From Dromiciops gliroides (taxonomy: Eukaryota; Chordata; Mammalia; Microbiotheria; Microbiotheriidae), in NCBI RefSeq assembly GCF_019393635.1, contig NC_057861.1, positions 77,135,327 to 77,199,326 on the forward strand: a stretch of 64,000 bases of DNA, read 5' to 3'. The translations under genes were made by a program, and so were the position numbers. Under the pieces are notes generated by a model. The model was not told the origin of the DNA, searched no databases, and saw nothing but the letters and a program-made list of their open reading frames with translations. Within the stretch, counting starts at the first letter, position 1. Every line of letters begins with the position of its first letter. Of this stretch, positions 33,952 through 45,219 are shown one piece after another.

Positions 33952-34125
33952 GTGGATAAAGCACTGGCCCTGGATTCAGGAGGGCCTGAGTTCAAATCCA
34001 GCCTCAGACACTTGACACTGATTACTAGCTATGTGACCCTGGGCAAGTCACTTAACCCTCATTGCCCTGCCCCCCCACCAAAAAAACAAACTAAATTTAA
34101 TTTAATTTAAATTTTAAAATAAAGC
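33952..34125 (+). repeat. WSINE1-type SINE, 5'-truncated, subfamily A
   Basis: Begins inside the head (gtggataaagc). Its long A/T tail ends before duplication tttagagaaattg (about 33940 and 34128). Confidence 0.9.
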
Positions 34126-34126
34126 T

Positions 34127-34707
34127 ATTTAGAGAAATTGGAGATGGGAAGAAGCTCGGTGTACTTCTTCCTATTTTTCTGCCATCTTGGCTCCATCCCC
34201 CTGCTGCATATTAAGTTGCCTATAAGAAGCATTACTGTAGGAGGGACTGGTGCCCTTCCGAGCTATTGACAAATGCTGTTACCTTTCTATTCTCTTGCCT
34301 TTAATGTGCTTGTGCTAACAGGAGAAATTAATCTTAAATCAGTCCTCCCTTCCCCAGAGCAGAGAGTGTAAAATGGGAATGATCTCTTATTGAAGCATTT
34401 TTTCCCCCAAAATACAGGGAAGAGGACAGAAAGAAAGCCAAAAGAAATCACAAATAAGTGGGGCAGCTTTGAAGTTACATGTTGAATTTACTATATGTTT
34501 TAAAAGAAAAGCAAGGTGTATATAACAAAGATTCACTATTTCCTGTATAAAGTTCTTTTTCTGTTCTACTATGTATGTGGAAATGGTAATTTTATTTGAG
34601 TAAGCTCAGAAAAAAAGTAAATTAAAGAACAACCAACCCATCACTTTCCTCTCCCTAAAAAGTCTCTGCATATGGGCTATTGACTATCTACACTCTCTAT
34701 ATTTCTT
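34127..34707. other. No recognised gene
   Basis: AT-rich, unassigned sequence. Confidence 0.4.
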
Positions 34708-34858
34708 GTTTTTGTTTTGTTTTGCAGAGCAATGAGGGTTAAGTGACTTGCCCAGGGTCACACAGCTGGTAAGTGTCAAGTGTCTGAGGCCACATTTGAA
34801 CTCAGGTCCTCCTGAATCCAGGGCTGGTGCTTTATCCACTGAGCCACCTAGCTGCCCC
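34708..34858 (-). repeat. WSINE1-type SINE, antisense, subfamily A
   Basis: Duplication ctctatatttctt / gtctatatttctt flanks it. Confidence 0.9.
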
Positions 34859-34908
34859 TACTGTCTATATTTCTTTTTTCTTTTCTTTTTGTCTCTGTCT
34901 ATATTTCT

Positions 34909-35679
34909 TGATGTGGTTTTCTGAGACTGGGGATCAACATAACCCTTTGTGATAAAATAATGGGATTTGGCAGACGCCCAGGGGTCCCACCTGAAGACTG
35001 ATTTAAAATTGTTTGAATTGGGTGAGACTGAGAAACTGACTGAGTACCTACTTAAAGGTGATTGGAGGGAGACCACACCTGGCTGGCCCTGAGTGATGTG
35101 TTGTTCTCAGAGGCTGTGGACTACTGATGTCAGCAGGAGACCACTCTCAACCTATTAGCTTGAAGGACCTCTCCTTTTGGGGAGGGAGACAGGAACTAGG
35201 AAGTGGAGGCTTCCTCGATGAAGTGGTCTCTCTTTTCATTGAGGAACCTGCGTGGCAGGAGACAGAGAAAAAGGAGGGTCCCTCTTGTCGTTCAGGACTT
35301 CGGCTTGGTGGGAGACAGAGACAAGGCGGACAGAGAAAGAGAGGAAAGCAGATAGAAAGTAGATAGACTTTTTTGGCATTATGGATCCCATGTATTATCT
35401 TTACTCTTTAATAAATTCTTAAAAGTCTAAACTCTTGGGGCAGCTAGGTGGTGCAGTGGATAGAGCACCGGCCCTGGATTCAGGAGGACCTGAGTTCAAA
35501 TCCAGCCTCAGACACTTAACACTTAACTAGCTGTGTGACCCTAGGCAAGTCACTTAACCCCAATTGCCTCACCAAAAAAAAAAAGTCTAAATTGCTGAAT
35601 TTATCAATGATTTTAGCCAGCTTCCCCCCCAAAACTGTGGGGGGGCAGACTAGGACCCACATTTAGATATTAAACATCA
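34909..35679 (+). mobile_element. Solo LTR of an endogenous retrovirus-like element
   Basis: Begins TGATGT (34909; an alternative TGATAA lies at 34950) and ends ACATCA at 35679. AATAAA at about 35410 is followed by a U5-like tail, which a SINE interrupts. No internal viral region adjoins. The 79-codon open frame inside is not recognised as viral. Confidence 0.55.
35437..35580 (+). repeat. WSINE1-type SINE, subfamily B
   Basis: Inserted in the solo LTR, with duplication aaaagtctaaa (about 35421 and 35581). Confidence 0.9.
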
Positions 35680-36395
35680 CACCTTTTTTGTTGTTATTTT
35701 CAATTCCCATCATGTTCCTGCAGACCGTTTATGTACAGAGGGAGTCTCATACCAGCGTCAAGTTCACATTCATCACCAGCCTCAGCATATTCTGAGTCTT
35801 TGCTTTCTTCCTTTGTAAAAGATCTCCACAAAGGCAGCTAAATAAATTTTTACATTATAATCATTTCCCCTAACTTTCACTAACTTTACCCCTTGTAGGG
35901 GTCTGGATTTTAGTTGGAAGGGCCCTTATAAGTAGGTCTTTGTATCACCCACAAATGTACCACTTCCATGTTAAAAAAAAATTCTGAAATTCCCTTATCT
36001 GACCATAATTTATTGGCTTTTCACCTTACCCTCTGCTTTTCCTTATATAACTCTACCCTTCATCCACACAGTGACCTCCAATCTCTTGGCCCTTCAATTC
36101 TCTCCCAGGCCATCTCCTTTGCATTGGCCATTCTCTCCTCTTCACCCCATTTGATTCCTAAGTGAAGCAGTTCAACTCACACCATCCTTTCTAGAATCCC
36201 TAGCCCCTTTATCATACTGACAATTATGTGTAGCCAAGCCTCGACCATGGATCACTCCTGCCATTTGTTGCCTTCAAGCATACACATGTGTTGCTGAATG
36301 AAGGTAGGGAAAAATCATGCAACCTTTCTGACTGGAGCCAATACAAATTTATGTTATATAATAACCTCAACTAGGTCCTCACTGCTGCTAATCAT

Positions 36396-36543
36396 TTTTT
36401 TTTTTTTGGTGAGGCAGTTGGGGTTAAGTGACTTGCCCAGGGTCACACAGCTAGTAAGTGTCAAGTGTCTGATGCCAGATTTGAACTCAGGTCCTCCTGA
36501 ATCCAGGGCCAGTGCTCTATCCACTGTGCCACCTAGCTGCCCC
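36396..36543 (-). repeat. WSINE1-type SINE, antisense, subfamily B
   Basis: In the split L2, with duplication ctgctaatca / ctgctagtca. Confidence 0.9.
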
Positions 36544-36804
36544 CTGCTAGTCAATCTTATGTTACCCTCCTTATAAACCCACTTTCTCACTCTCCACAGT
36601 GGCTCTTCCAAACCTTTTCATCCCTCCTCAAACCTCTCATGACTTCCCTCTCCTTCAATTCTCTCAGTATAGAACCTTGCCTCATATGTTACAGAAAAAA
36701 TAAGGCCATTTGATGTGAGCTCCATCTTCCCTCTTTCTCATCTCACTATCACTCAGATGCCTTCTGCCACTTTCTCCTTCATCCCTATCTTTTCATTTAT
36801 TTTC

Positions 36805-36952
36805 TTTTTTTTTTTTAGTGAGGCAATTGGGGTTAAGTGACTTGCCTAAGGTCACACAGCTAGTAAGTGTTAAGTGTTTGAGGCTGGATTTGAACTCAGG
36901 TCTTCCTGACTCCAGGGCCGGTGCTCTATCCACTGCACCACCTAGCTGCCCC
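36805..36952 (-). repeat. WSINE1-type SINE, antisense, subfamily B
   Basis: In the split L2, with a 17-bp duplication tcttttcatttattttc. Confidence 0.92.
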
Positions 36953-37645
36953 TCTTTTCATTTATTTTCAATCTCTCCCTTTCTACTGGCTGCTTTCCTA
37001 CTGTCTACAAATATGCCCATGTCTCCCGTCATGTGATCCTTCCATCTTTGCTAACTATTGTCTTATATGTCTTCTGACCTTTGTAGCTAAACTCCTCAAA
37101 AAGGCCATCTACAGTAGATGCCTACACTATCTTCTTACCCTCTTTTTAACCCTTTATAATCTGACATCATACCTTATTATTTCACTGAAATTGCTATCTC
37201 CAAAGTTACTAATGACTTCCTAATTGTCAAATCCAATGGCCTTTTCTCAATCCACATTTTCCCTGACCTCTCTACAGCCTTGACACTGTTGATCACTCTT
37301 TTCCTCCATCACATACTCTTCTCTCTAGGTTTTTAGGACACTACTGTCTCCTGGTTCTCCTCCAACCTGACTGTTCCTTCTGTGTATTTTTTGCTGGATC
37401 CTCATCCAGATAGATCATGCTCTCTAACTGTAGGTGCCCCTCAGGGTTCTGTTCTGAGTCCTTTTCTCCTCTCCCTCTAAACTTCTTTACTTGGTGATCT
37501 CATCAGCTCCCATGGATTTAACTGCCATCTCTTTGCTGATGATTCTTAAATCTACCTTTCCTGCTCCAACTTCTCTACTGACCTCCAATCTCACATCCCC
37601 AACTGCCTTTCAGATGTCTCAAACTGTATGTACAGGAGACATCTT

Positions 37646-37705
37646 TTTTTTTTTTGGCGGGGCAATGGGGTTAGGATTTAACTCATCCCAGGTTCCTGAT
37701 GACAC
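37646..37705 (-). repeat. WSINE1-type SINE remnant, antisense
   Basis: T-run and 'ggcggggcaatggggtta' join directly to a 'ggatttaactcatccc' block, so the middle of the SINE is missing. Confidence 0.7.
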
Positions 37706-40007
37706 TTTTTTCTTCCTCTTTGAACTTTTGTTATGTTTTTATTTATTAGTCAGCCATAATTTCAGGTCACCCAAAGGACAATGGACCTCATGCAGTATAC
37801 ATAAAAAGACTGAAACATATTATCAGTGGAGAATTGCACATAAAAGGCATCTTCAAAGAGATAAATAATCCAAAAAGGGAAGTGGACTGGTTGTGTAGTA
37901 AGGTTGAAACAACAAGTATTTATTAAATACTTATTATGTGCCAGGGACACCCAAATGCTATATTAATGGGAACTGATGAGATCACCTAGTATAGAAAGAA
38001 AAGGGAAGAGGGCCCCAGACAGATCATTAAGGGATACCCTCAGTTAGTTACAGGGCATTAAAGGATGAACATCCAGCAAAAACCAAGCAGTCAGGTAGAA
38101 AAACCAAGAGAGAACAGTTTTAGGCGAACCCAAAGGGGAGAGAGTATCCTGGTCAGTCAATTAATAAACATTTATTAAGCACTTACTATGTGCTAGACAC
38201 TGTGCTAAGTGTAAGGGATACAAAAAAAGGCAAAAGGAGTCCCTATTCTCCAGGAACTCACAGTCTCCTGGAAGAGATGGCATGCAAACAAACAACATAC
38301 AAACAAGTTTGGTCAAACAGGATGGACTGAAGAGAATCAACAGAGAAGGCACCAAAATGAAGGGAGATCAGGAAGAGCTTCCTGTAGAAGGTGGGATTTT
38401 AGCTGGGCCTGGAAAGAAGCCAGGAGGCAGAGATGAGGAGGGAGAGCATTCCAGGCGTAGAGGACAGCCAGGGAAATCATATGGAATTGGGAGGTGGAGT
38501 CTTGTCTATGAAGAACAGCAAAAAGACCAGTGTCACTGGATGACAGAGTACATGGGGGGAGTCAAGTAGAAGACTAGAAAGCTTGGAGGGGAGCTGGATT
38601 ATGAGAGACTTTGAATGTCAAACTGAAGATTTTACATTTGAGCCAGCAAATGTAGGAAGCCAGTGGAGTTTATCGAATAGGGGAAGTGACATGATCATAC
38701 CCTTGCTTTAGGAAGATCACTTTGACACCTGAATGGAGGAGGGAGAGACCTGAAGCAGTCTAACCCATTAGCAGGCTATTGTAATAGCCCAGATGTGAGG
38801 GGATAAGGGCCTGCACCAGGGTCGTGTTTGTGTCAGAGGAGATAAAGGTGAACATTTGAGACATGTTGCAAAGGTAAAATAACAAACAGGCCTTGGCAAC
38901 AAATTACATGGGAGGGGTTGAGAGTGAGGAACTGAGAATGACGCCCAGGTTGGGAGACTGGGAGGATGATTTGAAAATCATCCGAAAGGAGACCATTGAA
39001 TCCAGGAGAACTTATGAAACCACCAAATGAAACAGAAGAAAGGGACCCAGGACAGACACCTGTGGGACACCCACAGTTAGCAAATGTCAGCTGGATCCAG
39101 CAAAAGAGACTAGATGAAGTCTGATAGGCAGGAAAAGAACCAAGAGTGAATAGTATCCTGAAAATCTAGAGAGGAGAATGTATCAAGGAGAGGATGACTG
39201 ACAGTGTCAGAGGCTGCAGAGGTCAAAGAAAATGAAAACTGAGAAAAGACCATTAGATTTGTCGATTGAGAGGTCTTTAGTTACTTTGAAGAGATGTTTC
39301 CATTGAATGGTGAGTTCAGAAGCCAGACTAGAGAGAATTAAGAAGAAAGTGAGAGGAAAGGAAGTGTAAACTCCAACTGTAGGTGGCTTTCTCAGGGAGT
39401 TTTATCCACAAAAGAGAGGGGGGAGAGATCAAGTCAGGATTTTTGGAGGATGAGGAATCTGGAAATAATTGTAGGCAGTAGAAAAAAAGCCAATAGACAG
39501 GGAGAAATTGAAGATAAGAGTGGAGATGACAGAAGGATCAATTTGATAGAGGAGACAGGATTGAATGGGATCCTTTGAATAAATAGGATTTACCTAGACA
39601 AGGAGAAGGGCTGCCACATTATGTTAAATGTAGGCGAAATTAGAGATAGTAGCAGAAGGCATCTGGGAGATAGGAGTTTAGGAGGAAAGAAGAGGAAGCT
39701 CAGAATATAACCTGGTTTGTTTTGGGTTTTGTTTTTCAGGCAAGGTTCTAAGCTCAGAAGAATGGGAATTGGGGGAGCTAGCTGTAGGAGATTTGAGAAG
39801 GGATGAAAGGGTTTGTTTGGAAAAGCTGCTCTCCTGTTAGTCAGTTAGGAAGGTGTAAAAGGATTGCCTTTCTATACTGAGGACCCAACTGAAATTGAAT
39901 AGCGTAAATTTATTGTGGCTAAAAGTGCCAACCACTGATGCAGAGAAGTCAAGAGGGAAAAAGATGGAGAAGAGGACATTAGATTTGTCAATTAAGAGAT
40001 TATTAGT

Positions 40008-40154
40008 GGGGGCAGCTAGGTGGCACAGTGGATAAAGCACCAGCCCTGGATTCAGCAGTACCTGAATTCAAATCGGACCTCAGACACTTGACACTTACTA
40101 GCTGTGTGACCCTGGGCAAGTCACTTAACCACCATTGCCTCACCCCCCCAAAAA
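40008..40154 (+). repeat. WSINE1-type SINE, mixed A/B
   Basis: Duplication gattattagt / aattattagt flanks it in antisense L2. Confidence 0.88.
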
Positions 40155-40267
40155 ATTATTAGTAATTTTGGAAAAACCAGTTTCAGTTAAATAATGACGT
40201 AGGAAGCCAGATTGGAGAGGGTTTAGAAGAGAGTAAGAAAAGAGAAAAAGGCATCAAGTGTAAATGT

Positions 40268-40435
40268 TTTTTTGGGGGGGGACGGGGGGGGGGGGGATTT
40301 TTTTTGGTGAGGCAATTGGAGTTAAGTGACTTGACCAGGGTCACACAGCTAGTAATTGTTAAGTGTCTGAGGCCGGATTTGAACTGAGATCCTCCTGAAT
40401 CCAGGGCTCTATTCATTGTGCCACCTAGCTGCCCC
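40268..40435 (-). repeat. WSINE1-type SINE, antisense, subfamily B, with a G-run
   Basis: A T/G homopolymer tract (G-runs at 40274-40296) replaces the usual T-run. Duplication caagtgtaaatg / caagtgtacatg. Confidence 0.88.
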
Positions 40436-40725
40436 AAGTGTACATGATTTTTTTTAAAGGAGTTGGCAGCGAAGGTAGGAGAAATATAGGCTGGTAACTG
40501 TAAGGATGGTAGGGTACCTGTAGGAGCATTGACTACAAAGAGACAGTTCAACCTTTATTCCCAAGAAGATTTAGGGGAAAGGCATATAGACCCTTGGAGA
40601 GGATCATTATGGCAACGGGCCCCCAGGAGATATGGTGGCCCATATCAGTCGCACTGTCTTGAAGGAGGACTGTTAAGCAAGACATGAGGTTGACATTTGG
40701 TATAGAAAATAATCTCACTTTCTTC

Positions 40726-40874
40726 TTTTTTTTTTTTTTGTGGGGCAATGGGGGTTAAGTGATTTGCCCAGGGTCACACAGCTAGTAAGTGTCAAGTGTC
40801 TGAGGCTGGATTTGAACTCAGGTTCTCCTGAATCCAGGGTCCGTGCTTTATCCACTGCGCCACCTAGCCGCCCC
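40726..40874 (-). repeat. WSINE1-type SINE, antisense, subfamily A
   Basis: Complete, but its left flank does not match the right-hand 15-bp duplication, unlike most copies here. Confidence 0.9.
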
Positions 40875-40969
40875 CTACAGGAGACATCTTAAACTCAATT
40901 TATAGAAAATATAACTCATTATTTTTCCCCTTAAACCTTCCCTTCTTCCTACCTTCCCTATTACTATGG

Positions 40970-41128
40970 GTTTTTTTGTTTTTGTTTTTTTGGTGAGGCA
41001 ATCGGGGTTAAGTGACTTGCCCAGGGTCACACAGCTAGTAAGTGTGTTAAGTGTCTGAGGCTGGATTTGAACTCATTACTCCTGACTCCAGGGCTGGTGC
41101 TCTATCCACTGTACCACCTTGCTGCCCC
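40970..41128 (-). repeat. WSINE1-type SINE, antisense, subfamily B
   Basis: Perfect 17-bp duplication cttccctattactatgg at 40953-40969 and 41129-41145. Confidence 0.95.
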
Positions 41129-41347
41129 CTTCCCTATTACTATGGAGGGGAACACCATCCTCCAAGTCCTTCAGGCTAGGAGTCATCTTGAATTCCTCAC
41201 TCTATCTCATCCCCTATATCCAATCTGTTGCCAAAGCCTGATGATTTTACCTTTACAACATCTCCCAGATTCACCCCCTTCTCTCCTCTGACACTGCCAC
41301 CCCTCTGGTACAGGACCTCTTCCCTTCACACCTGTAATTATTCTTTT

Positions 41348-41482
41348 CTTTTTTTTTTTTTGTGGGGCAATGAGGGTTAAGTGACTTACCCAGGGTCACA
41401 CAGCTAGTAAGTGTTAAGTATCTGAGACTAGATTTGAACTCAGGTCCTCCTGAATCCAGGGCCAGCGCCACCTAGCTGCCCC
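41348..41482 (-). repeat. WSINE1-type SINE, antisense, subfamily A, shortened
   Basis: About 15 bases of the head are missing ('gccagcgccacc'). Duplication tcacacctgtaatt / tcacacctgaatt. Confidence 0.9.
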
Positions 41483-41823
41483 TCACACCTGAATTATTGC
41501 AATAATCTTCAGTCACTCAAGTGATTTTCCTAAAACTCAGGTCCCATCATGTCACCACCACCTCCTACTCAATAAAGTTCAATGGCTTCCTATTGACTCC
41601 AGGAGCAAATACAAAATACTCTGATGTTCAAAACTCTTCATAACTTAGCCCTTTCCTACCTTTCCAGTTTTCTTCTACCTCACTACCCAACAGGTACTAT
41701 TTAATTCAGTAACACTGGCCTCCTGGTTGTTCCATGAACAATACGTTTCATCTCTTGGCTCCCAGGCCTTTTTTCTGGCTGTCTTCCATACCTGGAATGT
41801 TTTCCCTCCTCGTCTCTGACTAC

Positions 41824-43102
41824 TGTGAGAAATGATCATTAATAACCAGTAATTTGGGGGAGATTCAGAGGTCTCCCCTTCTTCTAATGTCCTTTAAATG
41901 TTCAGGACATTAGTGATAATGAGATTGCTTTAACTCTCCTCATCTTGGTTAGACCCTACCCAACCTTGCAAGGAATTTAATTTAAGGTGGGGAAGCCCAC
42001 TGTATTCTTTTGTCTAGATAGCCAAGGCTGGGGTTGGTCTGAGTAGAGCATTTCTCTGTCTAGGGGTCACTCAGCCTCACCATTGAAAAGGGTATATATA
42101 CTTTGAATTCATATAAGTTGTCTGGTATAGAGATATTTTACCGATCTGTGGTAAAAATTATTTGTGGTAAAGATTAATATCAGAAGTTTTAGCTGAATCA
42201 TTTGAGAGATTGTACATGCTACTGAAGCAGCTTTTTTTTTTTTTAGTGAGGCAATTGGGGTTAAGTGACTTGCCGAGGGTCACACAGCTAGTAAGTGTTA
42301 AGTGTCTGAGGCTGGATTTGAACTCAGGTACTCCTGACTCCAGGGCCGGTGCTCTATCCACTGCGCTACCTAGCTGCCCCATTGAAGTAGCTTTTGAAGG
42401 ACCTCCCATTTTGGGAGGAAAACTCAAGAACGTGAGGAACTTCCGGGATATGAACTTAAAAGTGAGGGCGGGAATGGAAGTTGGGTTCTCTGGCTGTTAA
42501 ACTTAGCCGTGGTGGTGCACACAGGCGAGAGGAATTTGGAAACACATGGTTGGTGTTTGGCTTTGGGTGTGCTGGTTTGAGGCCTGGCAGGCAGTTTGGG
42601 ATTCGGTGAGTTTTATAAAGGAAAATAGACTAAGTTTAGATCTAAGGCCATTCATCTGTATTTCTACTTCCCTATTTCCCTAATTGGTATCACCTTTTGT
42701 TGTCTAATTAATTCCCAAGCAATAAAAACTAATCCCCCACAGATTAAAGCTCAGAGGCTCCTTTTTCTTATTGGTCTGGGAGATATATATATAAAAGGGA
42801 AAAGTTAAAAGGGGGAGTTTAATGCTCCGTATATCCAATTTTGAATCTCACATATCCAAGGGATACTCAGTTTTTCATTTTAAAAAGCCCACCTCCAATC
42901 ACACTAACCAATTAGATTTGATTGATGTTTGATGGACCACCTACTGTTCTGAAGGGTATATAAACTGTAAGTCCACCACCATGATTGTCTTTGGTCTAAG
43001 AGAGATAGCCAATGACCATCCTTTTATCAATAACCTGCTGGTCTTATTAATAAAATGATTAAATTATCCAGAAACTATGTCTCCAACTTTTTAATAGTCA
43101 CA
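41824..43102 (+). mobile_element. LTR-type insertion in L2
   Basis: Begins TGTGAGA, ends GTCACA, and is flanked by 4-bp CTAC (41820-41823 and 43103-43106). L2 resumes immediately after. Two TATA-like boxes (42092, 42958) and two AATAAA signals (about 42720 and 43047) suggest either one long LTR or two LTRs fused with loss of the interior. A SINE lies within it. Fossil. Confidence 0.65.
42236..42380 (-). repeat. WSINE1-type SINE, antisense, subfamily B
   Basis: Inserted in the LTR, with duplication ctgaagcagctttt / ttgaagtagctttt. Confidence 0.92.
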
Positions 43103-43370
43103 CTACTGACCTTCCTTTAAGTCCCCCCAAAATATCACCTTCTACTGGAAGCCTTTCCTAACCCTTCTTAATTCCAGTGCTTCCCTCATATTTATTTCCT
43201 ATTTATCCTATATTTGGTTTACTTTATATATATTTGTTTGCTTGTTTTCTCCCCCATTATATTGTAAGCTCTTTTTGAGAGTAGGGACCCTTTTGCCTTT
43301 TTTCTTGTATTCTTAGCACTTTTCACAGCGCCTAGAACATGACAGGCACTTAATAAATGTTTATTGAATT

Positions 43371-43530
43371 AAATTGAATTGGAGATTCCAATCCAACCTC
43401 TTCATTTTACAGATGAGAAAACTGAGGCTCAGAAAAGGTAAATTTGTTCAAGATTAGAAAGGTGACTCTGGCAAGTCAGGATTTCAACTTGGGTGTTCTA
43501 GCTCCAAATTCAGTCTCTTTTCCCCCTGAA
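43371..43530. repeat. 160-bp direct repeat, copy 1 (L2 tail plus MIR)
   Basis: Identical by eye to 45388-45547. It begins in the end of the split L2 and runs through an antisense MIR core ('acagatgagaaaactgaggc'), so this is the natural context and probably the source copy. Confidence 0.85.
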
Positions 43531-43643
43531 ACTTCCCTTATAACAACAAAACCTCCAAAATATTTAAACAAAATCAATCAACCCACAAAACACTGCATAT
43601 AACAGTGTATGTTGTGTTGCCCCTCCATAGCCCCCATCACTAG

Positions 43644-43810
43644 GGGGCAGCTAGGTGGTGCAATGGATAAAGCACTGGCCCTGGATTCAGAAGGACCTAA
43701 GTTCAAACCCGACACTTGACACTTACTAGCTGTGTGACCCTGGGAAAGTCACTTAACTCTCATTGCCCCTTGCCAAAAAAAAAAGAAAGAAAGAAAGAGA
43801 GAAAGAAAAA
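43644..43810 (+). repeat. WSINE1-type SINE, subfamily A, GAAA-rich tail
   Basis: About 10 bases of the body are missing. The tail has become a GAAA repeat. Confidence 0.88.
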
Positions 43811-43822
43811 GACAGATTATTT

Positions 43823-43980
43823 GGGGCAGCTAGGTGGCGCAGTAGATAGAGCACTGGCCTTGGAGTCAGGAGTACCTGAGTTCAAATCCGGCCTCAGACA
43901 CTTAACACTTACTAGCTGTGACCCTGGGCAAGTCACTTAACCCCAATTGCCTCACTGAAAAACAAAACAAAAAAACAAAA
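43823..43980 (+). repeat. WSINE1-type SINE, subfamily B
   Basis: Starts directly after the previous tail. Confidence 0.9.
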
Positions 43981-44096
43981 ATGTAGACCCCATCAGTTTT
44001 CTGTGAGGAAGAGAAATGCTCCATTATAAGTTCTCCTGAACCAGAATTGTTCATTGAAATTAATTTGAGTTCAATTGCCATTAAATGTTTCCATTT

Positions 44097-44244
44097 GGGG
44101 CAGCTAGGTGGCACAGTGGATAAAGCACCAGTCCTGGATTCAGGAGGACCTGAGTTCAAATCCGGCCTTAGACACTTAACACTTACTAGCTGTGTGACTC
44201 TGGGCAAGTCACTTAAGCCCAATTGCCTCACCAAAAAAAAAAAA
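44097..44244 (+). repeat. WSINE1-type SINE, subfamily B
   Basis: Duplication gtttccattt at 44087-44096 and 44245-44254. Confidence 0.92.
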
Positions 44245-44313
44245 GTTTCCATTTATATCATTCTAGTCATTGTGTATAGTGTTCTCTTTCTCTACTTTCT
44301 GTAACTTTGTTGG

Positions 44314-44467
44314 GTTTTTTTGTGTGTGTGTGTGTGAGGCAATTGGGGTTAAGTGACTTGCCCAGGGTCACACAGCCAGTAAGTGTTAAGTGTCTGAGGT
44401 CGGATTTGAACTCAGGTCCTCCTGAATCCAGGGCCGGTGCTCTATCCACTGCGCCACCTAGCTGCCC
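44314..44467 (-). repeat. WSINE1-type SINE, antisense, subfamily B
   Basis: Duplication tttctgtaactttg on both sides. Its T-run has become a short TG repeat. Confidence 0.92.
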
Positions 44468-44539
44468 TTTTCTGTAACTTTGAATAAATCTTTCCATGTT
44501 TCTTTGAATTCCTCATATTCGTTTTTCCTTATAATACAA

Positions 44540-44871
44540 CACTATTCCCTTACGCTCACATTTGAGGTTTTCCTCATGGAGCAATTCTCCTCTAGGTTCA
44601 TGTCTTGGGCATCCCTGTCATGCTGACAACTCTTTACACATCCTGTGATCCAATGAGGCTGACTTTCTTGCTGTTCCTTGAAGAAAACACTCCATCTTCA
44701 TGCTCCAGGCATTTTCTGTGGCTATTCCCCATGCCAGAAATGCTTTCTTTCCTCCTCTCCACTTCCTGGTTTCTTTCTAGTTCTATAAAATCTCACTTCC
44801 TACCAGAAGCTTTTCCCATTTCCCCTTAATTCTAGTGCCTTTCCTCTGTTGATTATCTGTAATTTATCTTG

Positions 44872-44919
<48 letters not shown>

Positions 44920-45005
44920 ACAGTTGTTTTCATGTTATTGCTCTCATTAGACTATGAACTCCATAAGAGCAGGAACAGTAATTTGTCTTTTGTTTTCTCC
45001 CCACT
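44540..45005 (+). repeat. L2 LINE 3' end with (TG)n
   Basis: L2 terminal text ('cacttcctaccagaagcttt', then 'cattagactatgaactccat'). A TG microsatellite at 44874-44917 grew inside it. Confidence 0.65.
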
Positions 45006-45219
45006 GACTGAATCTTTACTTTTTTTTTTTTGATTATTGATTCTTTCAGAAATCTGTTCTGGGCAACAGCTTTGTGTTGTTGGCCTAGCTGAGAGGGTCT
45101 TCCTTTCACCCTAAATCCTAGGTGCCTAGAGTATAATCCCTTTGTGATGGGCACTGCTGGCAGCATCTCCAGGAAGGATTTCCTTATTTCCTCACTTGTC
45201 TGAATTCTCTCTCCCTGCT

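Larger units (their letters stand above)
37900..40700 (-). repeat. L2 LINE sequence, antisense (two joined pieces)
   Basis: 37908-38155 is an antisense L2 piece. A fresh antisense 3' end begins at 38158 ('aataaacatttattaagcac') and runs back through coding text: 'gagcattccaggcgtagagg', 'agcaggctattgtaatagcc' and 'tgacagtgtcagaggctgca' near 39198, the complement of the reverse-transcriptase region. SINEs at 40008 and 40297 interrupt it. Inactive. Confidence 0.7.
37646..40875. other. 3.2-kb segment inserted in L2, bounded by SINE ends
   Basis: The 15-bp tacaggagacatctt occurs at 37631-37645 and 40876-40890, exactly where L2 stops and resumes. The left edge is an antisense SINE with a large internal deletion. 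The right edge is a complete antisense SINE. Between them lie antisense L2 and two further SINEs. Confidence 0.75.
35965..43380 (+). repeat. One L2 LINE split into seven pieces by later insertions
   Basis: Sense L2 pieces run in order: 35965-36395, 36544-36804, 36953-37645, 40876-40969, 41129-41347, 41483-41823 and 43107-43380. The middle holds reverse-transcriptase text: a 'gacactgttgatcactct' block near 37280 and 'ggtgcccctcagggttctg' near 37433. The last piece ends 'aataaatgtttattgaat'. Each break is explained by a listed SINE, LTR or the 3.2-kb segment. Together they make about 2.3 kb of decayed, inactive L2. Confidence 0.8.
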
